A stretch of DNA of 64,000 nucleotides from Geoalkalibacter subterraneus (GCF_000827125.1 NZ_CP010311.1:3307001-3371000); one strand, 5' to 3'; positions 22,601 to 32,011 are shown, counted from the first letter of the stretch. The notes: a model not told the origin generated them from the sequence alone. Program-made: numbers and translations.

Positions 22601-23121
22601 GCCAGATCGCCGCCATCGGCTTCGAGATGTACAGCGACCTGCTGGAGGAAACCATCGCCGAACTCAAGGGGCTCGAGCGCGAACAGAAGATCGATCCGGA
22701 GATCAAACTGGGGCTGTCAGCTTTCCTGCCCGAAAAATACATGCCCGATCCCAACCAGCGTCTGGTATTCTATAAAAAACTGGCGGCCGCCGATGACGAA
22801 CAGACCCTGTATGAGGTGGTCGATGAACTGCGCGACCGCTACGGGGAGCTGCCGGAGCCGGCCCAGGTGCTGCACGAGCAGATGAAACTGCGCGTGTTGA
22901 TGAAACAGCTCAAAATCGAGCTGGCCGAATTTACCGGGCGACGCCTTATTTTTTCTTTTCATGCCGAAACTCCGGTCCCGCCGGAGAAGATCCTGGCAAG
23001 GCTCGATGACCCTGAACGCTACAGCTTCACTCCCGATTACCGGCTCAGCATCAACCTCGGCCGCATGTCGCGCGAGGATGTGCTGCAGGCGGCAAAAAAA
23101 GAATTGAAAGCATTTCTTTAG
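19633..23121 (+). CDS. mfd: Transcription-repair coupling factor
   Basis: A 1162-residue SF2 translocase that removes RNA polymerase stalled at DNA damage and recruits UvrA. Order seen: UvrB-like domains (1-430), RNA polymerase-interacting domain around the DFIVHTDHGVGIYRGL motif (510-525), helicase core with Walker A CGDVGYGKTEVA near 655 and DEEQRFG near 755, RGRVGRS motif VI near 930, and the C-terminal TRCF domain (1020-1150). ATG 19633 is preferred over the GTG at 19603, which lies within the hairpin. uvrA, whose product it recruits, lies at the end of the same rightward gene run. Confidence 0.97.
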   Translation: MDSANETAHISHATSRSLLQQVREGARRIEIQGLTGSCDAFLLAALLRETTEPLYILTPDESSAERLAGDLAFYWEQPEQICLFPQWEVTPFEPLSPHPEVEARRIATLAAMLDGSARAVILPVRAAMQRVIPRTILQDLSLSLKVEDEYERSPLLHRLHELGYQSVPLVEDRGTFAVRGDIIDVFPPTHDMPLRLEFFGDFIERIRPFDPADQRSREEEIKEFTLLPAREMVLAGSHWDRFTRRFKERCDALDLPRPQREQRLEALREGLLAPGSHFLLPLNYEGLDTFFDYAGTGRWTIVEPARLEQESDSFAAETLNGEQRAIDKGEPYGSCRELYLSSSELEAHLSRAPSRLDLVALQVYRLEDERPSLHFDVQGNGDLRAALKAEGGTLPPLVERLRQWRNEGWRVLLVCHQRGQAERLQDLLEPHGASPPFDPDARFGEARKGQALLVLGDLSAGFRLPDERLAVITEEDIFGVRTRRRGRAGAKARAMLSSLAEIKEGDFIVHTDHGVGIYRGLRHLALGDVEGDFMHLEYAGGDKLYLPVDRIEKVQKYVASEGHAPRLDKMGGQGWEKAKLRARAAAEELARELLKIYAQREMASAFSFSPPDRMYREFEAAFPYEETPDQAQAIEEVLADMQNERPMDRIVCGDVGYGKTEVAIRAAFKAVEDGKQAAVLVPTTVLARQHWQTFRERFSDAAVTVEMVSRLRTSADIKKTLERAAEGKVDILIGTHRLLQRDVRFKDLGLLIVDEEQRFGVSHKEKLKKMRAAVDVLTLTATPIPRTLHMSLAGLRDLSVIDTAPVDRLAVRTYVTKFDDDVIAEAIRRELRRGGQVFFVHNRVQSINAMAEFVQTLVPEARVAVGHGQMGEKQLEQVMLDFIEGRANVLVCSTIIENGIDIARANTIIINRADCFGLAQLYQLRGRVGRSKVRAYAYLLIPGEATLTREARERLKVLQDLSDLGSGFRIASHDLELRGAGDLLGGNQSGQIAAIGFEMYSDLLEETIAELKGLEREQKIDPEIKLGLSAFLPEKYMPDPNQRLVFYKKLAAADDEQTLYEVVDELRDRYGELPEPAQVLHEQMKLRVLMKQLKIELAEFTGRRLIFSFHAETPVPPEKILARLDDPERYSFTPDYRLSINLGRMSREDVLQAAKKELKAFL

Positions 23122-23147
23122 CTATGATAGTTTTTTTTCCAAGGCCT

Positions 23148-24113
23148 ATGGACAGGGCAGTTTTTCATCGAAAATCCCGCATGTTTCGTTCGCTGCTTCA
23201 GATGTCGGCGCTGGTTGTGCTGATTGTGGCGAGCGGCCTGGCCGGATGCCGCAACCAGCCCGAATCATCCTCTCCGGTGCTGCTGCGAATCGACGACCGG
23301 GCTATGACGCTGGACGAATTCAATCATCGTTTCGCCCGCACACTCCCCCTGGATCACACCCTCGCCCAAAATGAAAAAGATGAGCTGCGGCGCTCCTTCC
23401 TGCGTCAGGTCATCGACCGGGAGTTGGCCCTGGCCGAAGCGCAACGCCGTGGAATCCGTGTCGAAGAGGCTGAGGTCGAAGCCGCCCTTGCCGAAATGCG
23501 CCGGGACTACCCCGACGGCAATTTCGACAGCATGCTTTCGCGCCGAAACCTCTCCCTTGAGGGGATCCGGGAGGATCTGGCGGAACAGCTGAAAATCGAC
23601 AAGGTCCTCGAGCGGGAAGTGCATCTCAAAATCAAGGTCGAGGAACAGGAAATCGCCGATTATTATGCCACTCACCGCGATGAGTTCGTACGCCCTCTGC
23701 GTGTGCGGGCGCGCCAGATTCTGGTGGACAATGAGGAGCAGGGCGAAGAGATTCTCGCGCGCCTTCGCGACGGCGCCTCCTTTATCGAAATGGCGCAGCG
23801 CTTCTCCCTCTCCCCCGATGGGGACCAGGGGGGAGATCTCGGATTTTTTCCGCAGGGGGAAATGCCGAGCTCATTCGATGAAGTTGTGTTCGATTTGCCG
23901 CCGGGAGAACTGAGCCCGCTGATCAGCAGTGAATACGGCTATCATATTTTCCGCGTCGAGGAAGTGCGCCCCGCCCAGAATCTGACCCTGGAGCAGGCCG
24001 AGGAAGAAATTCGTGCACGCCTGCACCGCCAGAAGGAAGCAGCAGCCCGGCGCGCCTGGCTTCTTGAACTGGGGGCCCGCTCGGAGCTGGAGGTCAACTG
24101 GCCGCTGCTCTAA
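23148..24113 (+). CDS. Lipoprotein peptidyl-prolyl isomerase (PpiC/PrsA type)
   Basis: Exported foldase of about 321 residues. A signal peptide ends in a lipobox (GLAGC), so it is probably membrane-anchored on the periplasmic side. Residues ~35-175 form a helical SurA_N-like chaperone region, and ~180-280 a parvulin domain with RVRARQILV, FSLSPDGDQGGDLGFFPQGEMPSSFDE and SEYGYHIFRVEE. Start: ATG 23148 follows AAGG; ATG 23181 is an alternative just before the signal core. It lies between mfd and a second SurA-like gene. Confidence 0.85.
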   Translation: MDRAVFHRKSRMFRSLLQMSALVVLIVASGLAGCRNQPESSSPVLLRIDDRAMTLDEFNHRFARTLPLDHTLAQNEKDELRRSFLRQVIDRELALAEAQRRGIRVEEAEVEAALAEMRRDYPDGNFDSMLSRRNLSLEGIREDLAEQLKIDKVLEREVHLKIKVEEQEIADYYATHRDEFVRPLRVRARQILVDNEEQGEEILARLRDGASFIEMAQRFSLSPDGDQGGDLGFFPQGEMPSSFDEVVFDLPPGELSPLISSEYGYHIFRVEEVRPAQNLTLEQAEEEIRARLHRQKEAAARRAWLLELGARSELEVNWPLL

Positions 24114-24186
24114 TTTTCCCAGTCCTGTGCCTGTTGCTTTCTCCTCGAGCCAGGCCGACTTATCACCCGATAATGGATAATTCCGT

Positions 24187-25167
24187 ATGACTTTTATGAC
24201 ACGCAACATGACGATATACTTTTTCTGGACGACCGTACTTATTTTTCTCACCGCCATGTGCGGCCAGGCCGAGGTCCTCAACAAGGTCGCGGCAGTGGTC
24301 AACAAGGACATTATCACCACCTACGAACTTGAACGCGAGGTTGCATCGGTTCTTGCGGGAGAGTCCGCCGCCGGACGCCCCTCGCCGGCGGATAACGATG
24401 CGTTGCGACAACAGGTTCTGGAGCAGCTGATCGAGCAGAAACTGGTCAACCAGCGGGTTCGCGAGCTGGGGCTGGAAGTCAGTGAAGCCGAGGTGGAAGA
24501 GGCGATCGATGATGTCGTCAGACAGAACAACATCAGCCGCGATCAGCTGCGACAGGCTTTGACCGCACAGAACCTGAGCTATAACGATTACCGGGAAAAA
24601 CTGCGCCAGCAGATCCTGCGCTTCAAGCTCATCGGCCGCGAAGTTCAGAGTAAGGTCGAAGTTTCAGAGCGCGAGGTTCGCGATTATTTCCGTGAGAATA
24701 TCGACAGCTTTCGCGGCGATCCCAACGTGAGCCTGTCCTACCTGCAATTTGCCATCCCCCGCGACTCCCTGATCGGCAATACCCAGGTGGAGGAGATCCG
24801 CGAACGCGCCCGGGAGGCTCTTGCCCTTCTGCGCCAGGGAGAGGATTTCTACTCGACGATTTTCGTCTACAGCACCGATGACAATGTCGACGGCGGGGAT
24901 CTGGGCACCTTTACCCGGGAAGAACTGCGCCCCTCCTTCGCGCGCGCCATCGAAGGGCTGGAAGAGGGCGAAGTGACCGATCTGATCGAAACACCGGAAG
25001 GGCTTTTCATTCTCAGGGTGGAAGAGCGTCATCCCGGGCCGATCCGCCGCTTCGACACGGTGAAGGGCGAAATTCGCGAGCAGCTGTTGTCGCAGGAACG
25101 CGAACAACGCTTTCAGGAGTGGTTCCGCACCCTGAAGGAGAGCGCTCACATCGAGATCCGCATCTGA
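24187..25167 (+). CDS. surA: SurA-like periplasmic chaperone / PPIase
   Basis: Periplasmic chaperone thought to escort unfolded outer-membrane proteins. The 326-residue protein starts with a signal peptide (to about residue 28, GQA) and a SurA_N segment beginning VLNKVAAVVNKDIITTYELE. One parvulin domain covers ~180-285 (NVSLSYLQFAI, GGDLGTFTREELRPSFARAI, TPEGLFILRVEE). E. coli SurA has two such domains; this has one. The start is uncertain: ATGs at 24187, 24196 and 24208 are all possible. pdxA follows directly, as in the E. coli surA-pdxA pair. Confidence 0.85.
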   Translation: MTFMTRNMTIYFFWTTVLIFLTAMCGQAEVLNKVAAVVNKDIITTYELEREVASVLAGESAAGRPSPADNDALRQQVLEQLIEQKLVNQRVRELGLEVSEAEVEEAIDDVVRQNNISRDQLRQALTAQNLSYNDYREKLRQQILRFKLIGREVQSKVEVSEREVRDYFRENIDSFRGDPNVSLSYLQFAIPRDSLIGNTQVEEIRERAREALALLRQGEDFYSTIFVYSTDDNVDGGDLGTFTREELRPSFARAIEGLEEGEVTDLIETPEGLFILRVEERHPGPIRRFDTVKGEIREQLLSQEREQRFQEWFRTLKESAHIEIRI

Positions 25168-25186
25168 CCCTCTTCATGAGGTGCCC

Positions 25187-26191
25187 GTGGCAAAACCTCT
25201 GATCATCACCATGGGAGATCCCACCGGGGTCGGCCCTGAAATCATCGTAAAAGCCCTGCTGGCCGGAAGCTTTGATGGGTTGTCTCATCCGCCGGTGGTA
25301 GCCGGCGACCCGCGCGTCCTGCAACAGGCCGCTGCAATTTTTAACCGGCAGGCGCAGATCAGAGCCGCCTCCGGGCTTGCGGACCAGGAAATCTGTATCG
25401 GCGAGAGAACACTGGCCGTGAAGACCCTGTCTCACTTCGATCCTCTGCCTGTTCCCGGACGGGCGCCCGAAGCTTCCCACGGCCGCGCCATGGCCGAGTA
25501 TATCGAGTGGGCCTGTGCCCGCTGCCGCGACGGGAGTGCCGTCGGCATGGTGACTGCGCCCATCAGCAAGGCGGCCATCCGCGCGGCTGGTTACGATTTC
25601 CCCGGTCACACCGAACTGCTGGCTAAGCGCTGCGGTGTCGAGCGGGTCGTTATGATGCTCGCCGGCGCACGGCTGCGAGTTGCCCTGGTCACCACCCACC
25701 TGCCCCTGCGTTCTGTTCCGCAGGCGCTTTCCCAGCAGGAAATTTTCTCGACTCTGCGCATTACCGATTCCGACCTGACGCGCTATTTCGGGCTCAAAGC
25801 GCCGCGCCTCGCCGTAACGGCTCTCAATCCCCACGCTGGCGAGGGATGCCTGTTCGGCGATGAAGAGCAGCGCCTGATCGAACCAGCCATCAGAGAGGCG
25901 CAGGCGGCCGGCATCGATGCCCGAGGGCCTTTCAGTGCCGACACCCTCTTTCATTTTGCCGTTCAGGGCCGCTACGACGCGGTGGTATGCATGTATCACG
26001 ACCAGGCCCTGATCCCCTTGAAACTGCTGCACTTCGATGACGGTGTCAACGTGACCCTGGGGCTTCCCATCGTGCGAACGTCCGTCGATCACGGCACCGC
26101 CCATGATATTGCCGGAACCGGCACGGCCAGCGCCGACAGCCTGGTCGCAGCCGTGCAGATGGCCGCTCGCATGGCCGACGAGGGATCATGA
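25187..26191 (+). CDS. pdxA: 4-hydroxythreonine-4-phosphate dehydrogenase
   Basis: NAD-dependent enzyme of pyridoxal phosphate synthesis (DXP-dependent route). The 334-residue protein starts KPLIITMGDPTGVGPEI, and the metal-binding histidines occur in DFPGHTELLA, NPHAGEG and MYHDQALIPLK. GTG 25187 is preferred because GAGG lies five bases upstream; GTG 25181 is an alternative. Its stop overlaps the following gene by four bases (ATGA). Confidence 0.95.
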   Translation: MAKPLIITMGDPTGVGPEIIVKALLAGSFDGLSHPPVVAGDPRVLQQAAAIFNRQAQIRAASGLADQEICIGERTLAVKTLSHFDPLPVPGRAPEASHGRAMAEYIEWACARCRDGSAVGMVTAPISKAAIRAAGYDFPGHTELLAKRCGVERVVMMLAGARLRVALVTTHLPLRSVPQALSQQEIFSTLRITDSDLTRYFGLKAPRLAVTALNPHAGEGCLFGDEEQRLIEPAIREAQAAGIDARGPFSADTLFHFAVQGRYDAVVCMYHDQALIPLKLLHFDDGVNVTLGLPIVRTSVDHGTAHDIAGTGTASADSLVAAVQMAARMADEGS

Positions 26192-27603
26192 GCGAAACGA
26201 CTTTCGGCACCGACGGCTGGCGTGGCATTATCGCGCGCGACTTTACCGTTGCGCGCCTGGTACAGGTCACATCGGCCATCATCCGTCACCTTCAGGATGA
26301 CAATCTGGCCCGTCGGGGACTGGTCGTCGGCTACGACCGCCGTTTTCAATCGCACGCCTTCGCCGCGGAAGTCGCCGATACGGCCGCAGCTTGCGGCCTC
26401 AACGTCTGGCTGATGCAGGACTTCGCTCCGAGCCCGGCCGTTTCGTGGATGGTGCGGCACAAAAATGCCGGTGCCGGCATCGTGATCACCGCCTCGCACA
26501 ACCCTCCCCAGTACAGCGGCCTCAAGCTCAAGGAGTATTTCGGCGGCAGCTCCCGGCCAGCCACCACCGAAAAAATCGAACATCTGCTGCGCCAGGCAGC
26601 GTTGCCCCATCGCGGCACCGCCCCAGGGCGCATCGAAACAATTGACGGACGCAGCGCTTATCAGGCAGCCCTGCGGGCATTCGTCAACGAGGGTCATCTT
26701 AGAGCAGCGGCCTGCCCCATCGGGCTCGACGTCATGCATGGCGCGACCGGCGATCTGCTCGCTGCTCTCCTGGCCGAGTTCGGTTTTGAAATCCGGCTCC
26801 TGCATGGCGAGGACAATCCTGGATTCGAGGGCATCAACCCCAATCCCATCGCTGGACATCTTGGCGAGTTGACTCAGCTCGTCAGATCAGGCGCGGCCAG
26901 TCTCGGCCTGGCCACCGATGGAGACGGCGACCGCCTGGCGGCCATCGATGAAAACGGTGAGTTTCTCGGTCCGCAGGAGTTGTTTCCCCTGCTTCTGCAT
27001 CACCTGCTGGCCCAGCGCGGAGAGCAAGGACGCATCATCAAATCAACCTCAACCACCCGGATGATCGATCGGATCTGTGCCCACTATAATCTCCCGCTGA
27101 CGGAGGTGGCTGTCGGTTTCAAACACGCATGCCAGGCCATCCTTGATGATCAGGTCCTGATGGCCGGTGAAGAAAGCGGCGCCCCCGGCATTCCCCGTCA
27201 CCTCCCCGACCGCGACGGGCAGCTTGCCGCGCTGCTGCTGCTCGAATCCCTCGGCTGCACCAAACGTCCGCTGCATGAACTCAAGCACGAACTGCAACGG
27301 CAGTTCGGTCCCCTTTATTACCGTCAGCGCAACCTTCCCCTGCCCACAGTCTCGCCACAGGCATTGCCGCGGCATCTGGCATCCCTGCAGCCGTCATCCG
27401 TCGCCGGGCTGAAAGTGCAGGGCACCACGCGCATCGACGGCGTCAAATGGCACCTCGAAAACGAGGCGTGGCTGCTGTTGCGGCCCTCGGGAACCGAACC
27501 GCTGGTACGTCTTTATGCCGAAGCTCCTGCCGGGGACACCGCCGATGCCCTGCTGGACCATGGCCAGCAGATGCTGGAAGGATCGGGTCTCAGGCCGACA
27601 TGA
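26188..27603 (+). CDS. Alpha-D-phosphohexomutase (phosphoglucomutase/phosphomannomutase family)
   Basis: Moves a phosphate between C1 and C6 of hexose phosphates. The 471-residue protein shows FGTDGWRG at the N-terminus, the phosphoserine loop [14 protein letters not shown] near residues 98-111, the Mg site [10 protein letters not shown] near 243-252, the sugar loop GEESGA near 328 and the phosphate loop RPSGTEP near 436-442. Substrate preference between glucose and mannose cannot be set from this. It overlaps pdxA and uvrA by four bases on each side, so all three are translated from one message. Confidence 0.92.
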   Translation: MSETTFGTDGWRGIIARDFTVARLVQVTSAIIRHLQDDNLARRGLVVGYDRRFQSHAFAAEVADTAAACGLNVWLMQDFAPSPAVSWMVRHKNAGAGIVITASHNPPQYSGLKLKEYFGGSSRPATTEKIEHLLRQAALPHRGTAPGRIETIDGRSAYQAALRAFVNEGHLRAAACPIGLDVMHGATGDLLAALLAEFGFEIRLLHGEDNPGFEGINPNPIAGHLGELTQLVRSGAASLGLATDGDGDRLAAIDENGEFLGPQELFPLLLHHLLAQRGEQGRIIKSTSTTRMIDRICAHYNLPLTEVAVGFKHACQAILDDQVLMAGEESGAPGIPRHLPDRDGQLAALLLLESLGCTKRPLHELKHELQRQFGPLYYRQRNLPLPTVSPQALPRHLASLQPSSVAGLKVQGTTRIDGVKWHLENEAWLLLRPSGTEPLVRLYAEAPAGDTADALLDHGQQMLEGSGLRPT

Positions 27604-30440
27604 TTAAATCAATCGTCATTCGCGGCGCCCGCGAACATAATCTGAAAAATATCGATGCGGACATCCCGCGTGAGCAACTGGTCGTGATTACCGGCGTTTC
27701 CGGTTCGGGCAAGTCGACGCTGGCGTTCGACACCATTTACGCCGAGGGGCAACGGCGTTATGTGGAAAGCCTGTCCGCCTACGCCCGGCAGTTCCTGGAA
27801 CAGATGCAAAAACCCGATGTGGAGAGCATCGAGGGGCTTTCGCCCGCCATTGCTATCGACCAGAAATCAGGCTCGGCGAACCCACGCTCCACCGTCGGCA
27901 CAGTCACCGAAATCCACGATTACCTGCGGCTGCTGTATGCGCGTGCCGGGACGGTTCACTGTCCTCAATGCGGCGGCGAAATCTCCGCGCGCACTATCGA
28001 GCAGATGGTTGATCGCATCCTGGATCTGCCTGAAAAAACCCGCCTGATGCTTCTGGCCCCTGTTGTGCGGAACCAGAAGGGGGATTTTCACAAAGAACTG
28101 GCGCAGCTTCGTGCGACAGGCTTCGTTCGCATCCGCATCGATGGCGAACTCTACGAACTTGCCCAGCCGCCGGCTTTGAAGAAGGGCGAAAAACACACGC
28201 TTGAGGTCGTCGTTGACCGGTTGGTGATCAAGGAAGGCATTGCCGGACGCCTGGCCGACTCCCTCGAAACCGCCCTGCGGTTGGCGGACGGAGTGGTGCG
28301 GGTGGAGCCCGTAGCAGCTCCCGGCGCCGACCAGGGGGAGACCGCCGAAGCCCTGGTCTTTTCCGAGCGCCACATCTGCGTAGCCTGCGGCATCGCCATG
28401 CCGGAGATCACGCCGCGTTCATTCTCCTTTAACAATCCGCAGGGCGCCTGCCCCGACTGCGGGGGATTGGGAACCCGCAAATATTTTGATCCCGAGCTTG
28501 TGGTGCCCAATCCTGACCTCTCCCTGCGTGAGGGCGCCATCGTCCCTTGGGAAAACCGTAGCGCCGTCTACTATCAACAGCTGCTCGAAGCGCTTTCGGA
28601 GCATTTCGCCTTTTCTGCCGGCACCCCCTTTTCGGAGCTTCCCGAGAATCTGCGCCAGGTGCTGCTGCACGGCTCCGGGGGTGAGAAGGTGCAATTTTTT
28701 TTCGAGCAGGGAGGGCGCAAACATCTTTACGCGAAGCCGTTCGAGGGGGTGATTCCGCACCTTCAGCGCCGCTATCGTGAAACCGACTCCGACAGCGTGC
28801 GCGAGAATCTCGAAAACTTCATGAGCGTCATGCCGTGCCCCACCTGCAAGGGAGCACGCCTGCGCCCCGATGCCCTGTGCGTCACCATCGGTTCAAAGAC
28901 CATTCACCAGGTCTGCACCCTACCCCTTGCGGAAGCCGATCTTTTCTTCAGCGAGCTTCAGCTCTCGGCGCGCAAGGCTGAAATCGCCCGCCGCATCCTG
29001 GCTGAAATCAGGGCCCGCCTCGGTTTTCTCATCCGGGTCGGCCTTGATTACCTGACTCTTGAGCGCCGCGCAGACACCCTGTCCGGTGGAGAGGGGCAGC
29101 GCATCCGGCTGGCAACCCAGATCGGCTCCTCGCTCACGGGTGTTCTCTACATTCTCGATGAACCTTCCATCGGCCTGCACCAGCGTGACAATCAGCGGCT
29201 GCTCGAAACTCTGCGCCGCCTGCGGGATCTGGGCAATACGGTCCTGGTGGTGGAGCATGACGAAGAGACCATTCACGCTGCAGATTATGTCCTCGACATG
29301 GGACCGGGGGCGGGTGTCCGCGGTGGAGAGATTGTGGCCCAAGGAACGCCGCAGCAGATCATGGAACATCCCGATTCCCTGACCGGGCAATATCTCACCG
29401 GGCGGATTTCCATCGACCTGCCGCCGCGCCGCCGCGCCGCAGAGAGGTTCCTGACTCTTCGGGGAGCGCGGGAAAACAACCTGCGCAGCATCGATGTCAG
29501 CATTCCGCTGGGCTCCCTGACCTGTGTCACCGGCGTGTCCGGCTCCGGCAAGTCGACCCTGGTGATCGATACCCTCTTTCAGGCCCTGGTCCAGCGCCTG
29601 CGGCGCGGCAGGCAGAAGGCCGGCAAGGTTGATGAAATCCTCGGCTTGGAGCATCTTGATAAGGTCATCGATATCGACCAATCCGCCATCGGGCGCACGC
29701 CACGCAGCAATCCCGCCACCTACACCGGGGTTTTCGGCGATATCCGCGAGCTTTTCAGCCAGCTTCCCGAAGCCAAAGTGCGCGGCTACAAAGCGGGGCG
29801 CTTTTCCTTCAACGTCAAGGGGGGGCGCTGCGAGGCGTGCCAGGGCGATGGCACCATCAAGATCGAGATGCACTTCCTGCCCGATGTCTATGTGACCTGC
29901 GAGGTATGCAAGGGAGCGCGCTACAACCGTGAAACTCTTGAGGTCAGATACAAAGGGAAAAATATCGCCGAAATCCTCGATATGACCGTCAACCAGGCGT
30001 GCGCTTTCCTGGAGAATGTGCCGCGCATCCGTAACAAGCTTGAAACCCTGCGTGAGGTCGGCATCGGTTATGTGAAACTCGGGCAGAGCGCCACCACCCT
30101 CTCCGGCGGCGAAGCCCAGCGCATCAAGCTGGCACGGGAATTGTCGCGACGCGCCACAGGACGCACCATTTATATCCTCGATGAGCCGACCACCGGCCTG
30201 CATTTCGCGGATATCCACAAACTTCTCGAGGTCCTTCAGCGCCTGGTGGAAGAAGGCAACACGGTGGTGGTGATCGAACACAACCTTGACGTCATCAAAA
30301 CCGCCGACTATGTCATCGACCTGGGACCCGAGGGAGGCCAGCACGGCGGAACCGTTGTCGCCTGCGGCACGCCCGAGGAGATCGCACGCGTGGAGGCGTC
30401 ACACACCGGCCGTTATCTTCGCCCCTACCTTGACCAATAA
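27600..30440 (+). CDS. uvrA: Excinuclease ABC subunit A
   Basis: Damage-recognition ATPase of nucleotide excision repair, 946 residues. It has two ABC modules: Walker [10 protein letters not shown] near residues 31-39 and again near 640, and signatures [12 protein letters not shown] and [12 protein letters not shown]. The zinc sites are CPDCGG in the first half and [25 protein letters not shown] in the second. ATG 27600 overlaps the previous stop and starts with the conserved [17 protein letters not shown]; the open frame upstream belongs to the mutase region and is not part of UvrA. mfd lies 7 kb upstream in the same direction. Confidence 0.98.
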   Translation: MIKSIVIRGAREHNLKNIDADIPREQLVVITGVSGSGKSTLAFDTIYAEGQRRYVESLSAYARQFLEQMQKPDVESIEGLSPAIAIDQKSGSANPRSTVGTVTEIHDYLRLLYARAGTVHCPQCGGEISARTIEQMVDRILDLPEKTRLMLLAPVVRNQKGDFHKELAQLRATGFVRIRIDGELYELAQPPALKKGEKHTLEVVVDRLVIKEGIAGRLADSLETALRLADGVVRVEPVAAPGADQGETAEALVFSERHICVACGIAMPEITPRSFSFNNPQGACPDCGGLGTRKYFDPELVVPNPDLSLREGAIVPWENRSAVYYQQLLEALSEHFAFSAGTPFSELPENLRQVLLHGSGGEKVQFFFEQGGRKHLYAKPFEGVIPHLQRRYRETDSDSVRENLENFMSVMPCPTCKGARLRPDALCVTIGSKTIHQVCTLPLAEADLFFSELQLSARKAEIARRILAEIRARLGFLIRVGLDYLTLERRADTLSGGEGQRIRLATQIGSSLTGVLYILDEPSIGLHQRDNQRLLETLRRLRDLGNTVLVVEHDEETIHAADYVLDMGPGAGVRGGEIVAQGTPQQIMEHPDSLTGQYLTGRISIDLPPRRRAAERFLTLRGARENNLRSIDVSIPLGSLTCVTGVSGSGKSTLVIDTLFQALVQRLRRGRQKAGKVDEILGLEHLDKVIDIDQSAIGRTPRSNPATYTGVFGDIRELFSQLPEAKVRGYKAGRFSFNVKGGRCEACQGDGTIKIEMHFLPDVYVTCEVCKGARYNRETLEVRYKGKNIAEILDMTVNQACAFLENVPRIRNKLETLREVGIGYVKLGQSATTLSGGEAQRIKLARELSRRATGRTIYILDEPTTGLHFADIHKLLEVLQRLVEEGNTVVVIEHNLDVIKTADYVIDLGPEGGQHGGTVVACGTPEEIARVEASHTGRYLRPYLDQ

Positions 30441-30764
30441 AAAGCCTTCGCCTCGCCATGGTGTGTCACCCAGGCCTCACCGCCTGACCGAAATGTGGTC
30501 TTTTCACACACCAGGCGACAAAAAAGTGACCATTTTTCAACACATTTCGCGATCACTCAAATCCAGACTCCGTTCACCACAAAATTCATTTTTCACGGTC
30601 AGCCGCTGAAAATCTCTTTGCTTTTCAGAAAAACGCTGTAGGCTTTAAGCTTGCCTGAACCTCATTTCTGTCAACGCGGCACCGTTTTTGCTTTAAACTT
30701 GACAGCTCTTTGTGAATGTTCGCTCCACACGACATTTAACCTGCCACCAAAGAGGTCTGAATTT
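30441..30764 (+). other. Intergenic region with nested inverted repeats
   Basis: 324 bases without a convincing gene. CGAAATGTG (30489-30497) is inversely repeated as CACATTTCG (30541-30549), and TGGTGTGT (30459-30466) as ACACACCA (30506-30513), giving overlapping possible folds. TTGACA occurs at 30699-30704 but no good -10 follows. The region may hold the uvrA 3' end structure and the promoter of the PEGA lipoprotein. Confidence 0.4.
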
Positions 30765-31166
30765 ATGCTCAAGAAATTTCTGGCCCTTGCTCTTCTCCTG
30801 TTTTTCACCAGCGCCTGTGCGAACCAGCAAGCCCTTTTCGTTTCCCAACCGGAAGGCGCGGCGGTTTTCGTAGACGGAAAGTCCATCGGAAACACACCCT
30901 GCCGCTACGAATATAATCTGAGTGCGGGGCAGAAGCTGATGGTTACGGTGGAAAAGCCCGGCTATGAACCGATCTCCTACGCGGTGCGCGCCGACGAGGT
31001 GGATTCTGGAGAACGCAACAAGTGGCTGGCCGCCGGCGTCATCTGGAGTCCCCTGTGGCTGGGCACCCTGTTCACAAAAAAGCTCAAGGACTCCTACGAA
31101 ATCGTTCTGCAGGAAGACCTTCCCCGCGTTACCGCAGGAGCAGGCGGCAGCAAAAACCGCTTTTAA
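30765..31166 (+). CDS. PEGA-domain lipoprotein
   Basis: A 133-residue lipoprotein: a short signal peptide with lipobox TSAC (Cys ~18), then a PEGA domain (about 24-75) with the pattern EGAAVFVDGKSIGNTPCRY and KPGYEP. The C-terminal third holds one hydrophobic segment (WLAAGVIWSPLWLGTLF) and a basic patch. PEGA domains are thought to bind cell-surface components, but no specific role is known. AGAGG lies eight bases before the ATG. Monocistronic, ended by the terminator at 31192. Confidence 0.82.
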   Translation: MLKKFLALALLLFFTSACANQQALFVSQPEGAAVFVDGKSIGNTPCRYEYNLSAGQKLMVTVEKPGYEPISYAVRADEVDSGERNKWLAAGVIWSPLWLGTLFTKKLKDSYEIVLQEDLPRVTAGAGGSKNRF

Positions 31167-31191
31167 TCCCTCAGAGATCTCTCTCAGCAAC

Positions 31192-31228
31192 AAAAAAGCG
31201 AATCTCTTTTCAAAGGTTCGCTTTTTTT
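31192..31228 (+). terminator. Intrinsic terminator after the PEGA lipoprotein
   Basis: AAAAAAGCGAA pairs with TTCGCTTTTTT across a 14-base loop and ends in seven T residues. The A run on the left lets it work in both directions. Confidence 0.82.
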
Positions 31229-31256
31229 ACGCCTCACGCCTCACGCCTCACGCCTG
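31229..31256. repeat. Heptamer tandem repeat (ACGCCTC x 3, plus ACGCCTG)
   Basis: Three exact ACGCCTC units followed by ACGCCTG. The last nine bases lie inside the 3' end of the minus-strand gene at 31248, whose TGA stop is formed by the repeat. Confidence 0.85.
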
Positions 31257-31712
31257 GAGCGGCATGACCTGGTAAAGCAGCCGTCTGTTGATAATATAGT
31301 GGCTTTCACTGCTGTCGAAGGGGAAAAAATCCGGCGCAGCGTTGAGAAAATCCTTGAGTCGGCTCCTGTCCCGCGGCATCTCTACATGCAGCGTTCCCTC
31401 CAGGGTTTCTCCCCCGAAAAAAAACAGCCGGGCTGCTACCTTTTCTCCGAGCGAGGCCGTTTCTTCGTCTCCTCCAGAGCCTGCAGCATGACGTGCATGA
31501 CTGACGGCTTCCTTGTTCACAAGCCGCAGGCTGCCGTCACGGTCGCGTAGCGGCAGAAAGGGCTCGATCTCCCGTAGCAACTCGAGAAGAGTCTGAGGAC
31601 CGGCATGAGTATAGGCATGAGGCGCAAGGAAAACCGTGCCCTCAAGAACGATCCCGTCGGCGAGGAACAAAACCACTTCCTGCTCAATCTTGTCGAAGCG
31701 AAAATCACTCAT
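31248..31712 (-). CDS. Unknown protein with an internal duplication
   Basis: A 154-residue, probably cytoplasmic protein that I do not recognise. It appears to be two copies of one ~65-residue unit: the first begins VVLFLADGIVLEGTVFL and the second ARLFFFGGETLEGTLHV; both continue through an L-rich helix (LLELLREIEPFLPL, LKDFLNAAPDFFPF) to a hydrophobic end. A poorly conserved, low-complexity linker (about 75-90) joins them. The start at ATG 31712 is preceded by GGGGGAGA. It is divergent from rubrerythrin. The shared LEGT motif could be a small beta-barrel domain; this is a guess. Confidence 0.65.
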   Translation of the reverse strand: MSDFRFDKIEQEVVLFLADGIVLEGTVFLAPHAYTHAGPQTLLELLREIEPFLPLRDRDGSLRLVNKEAVSHARHAAGSGGDEETASLGEKVAARLFFFGGETLEGTLHVEMPRDRSRLKDFLNAAPDFFPFDSSESHYIINRRLLYQVMPLQA

Positions 31713-31828
31713 GGAAAAACTCTCCCCCATTCTGCAGCGGTCTGTGGCGTTCAAATGATAAAAGAAATCTTAGTATGAATCCGGTTTGACGGCAACCCGC
31801 TTTTTACCCCGGCTCGGTGCGGATGCAG

Positions 31829-31856
31829 TTGACAATGCAGGGGTAATGATTACAAT
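31829..31856 (+). promoter_or_regulatory. Rubrerythrin promoter with a PerR-like box
   Basis: TTGACA (31829-31834), 16 bases, TACAAT (31851-31856). Inside the spacer and -10 lies GTAAT-G-ATTAC (31843-31853), which contains TAATNATTA, the core of the PerR box. PerR control of rubrerythrin genes is established in other anaerobes, so peroxide regulation is plausible. The leader from here to the gene is about 150 bases long. Confidence 0.65.
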
Positions 31857-32011
31857 GAATTTGTTTGTAACCTCCACAGGGTTGATGTATTCCGGTGCCG
31901 CTCGCGGTGTTGCGGACCGTGGATTCAATCACTGGGTGAGCGAAATCTATCAGACAAAACCGTTTGGCGTCGTCTTCTCCCAGGCGCCCTTTTCCCGAGA
32001 GGAATGATTCC

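Noticed and set aside
27447-27599. Longer N-terminus for UvrA
   Set aside because: The extension lies within the phosphohexomutase gene in another frame; conserved UvrA sequence begins at ATG 27600, which overlaps the mutase stop.
28920-30344. A 474-codon minus-strand frame opposite uvrA
   Set aside because: Antisense shadow of a conserved gene; no ribosome site or domain.
31229-31256. Heptamer repeat considered as part of a CRISPR array
   Set aside because: Units are only seven bases with no spacers; it is a simple tandem repeat.
31856-32007. A ~50-codon frame in the rubrerythrin leader
   Set aside because: Its ATG overlaps the -10 of the promoter, so it would not be within the transcript, and the product is not recognisable.
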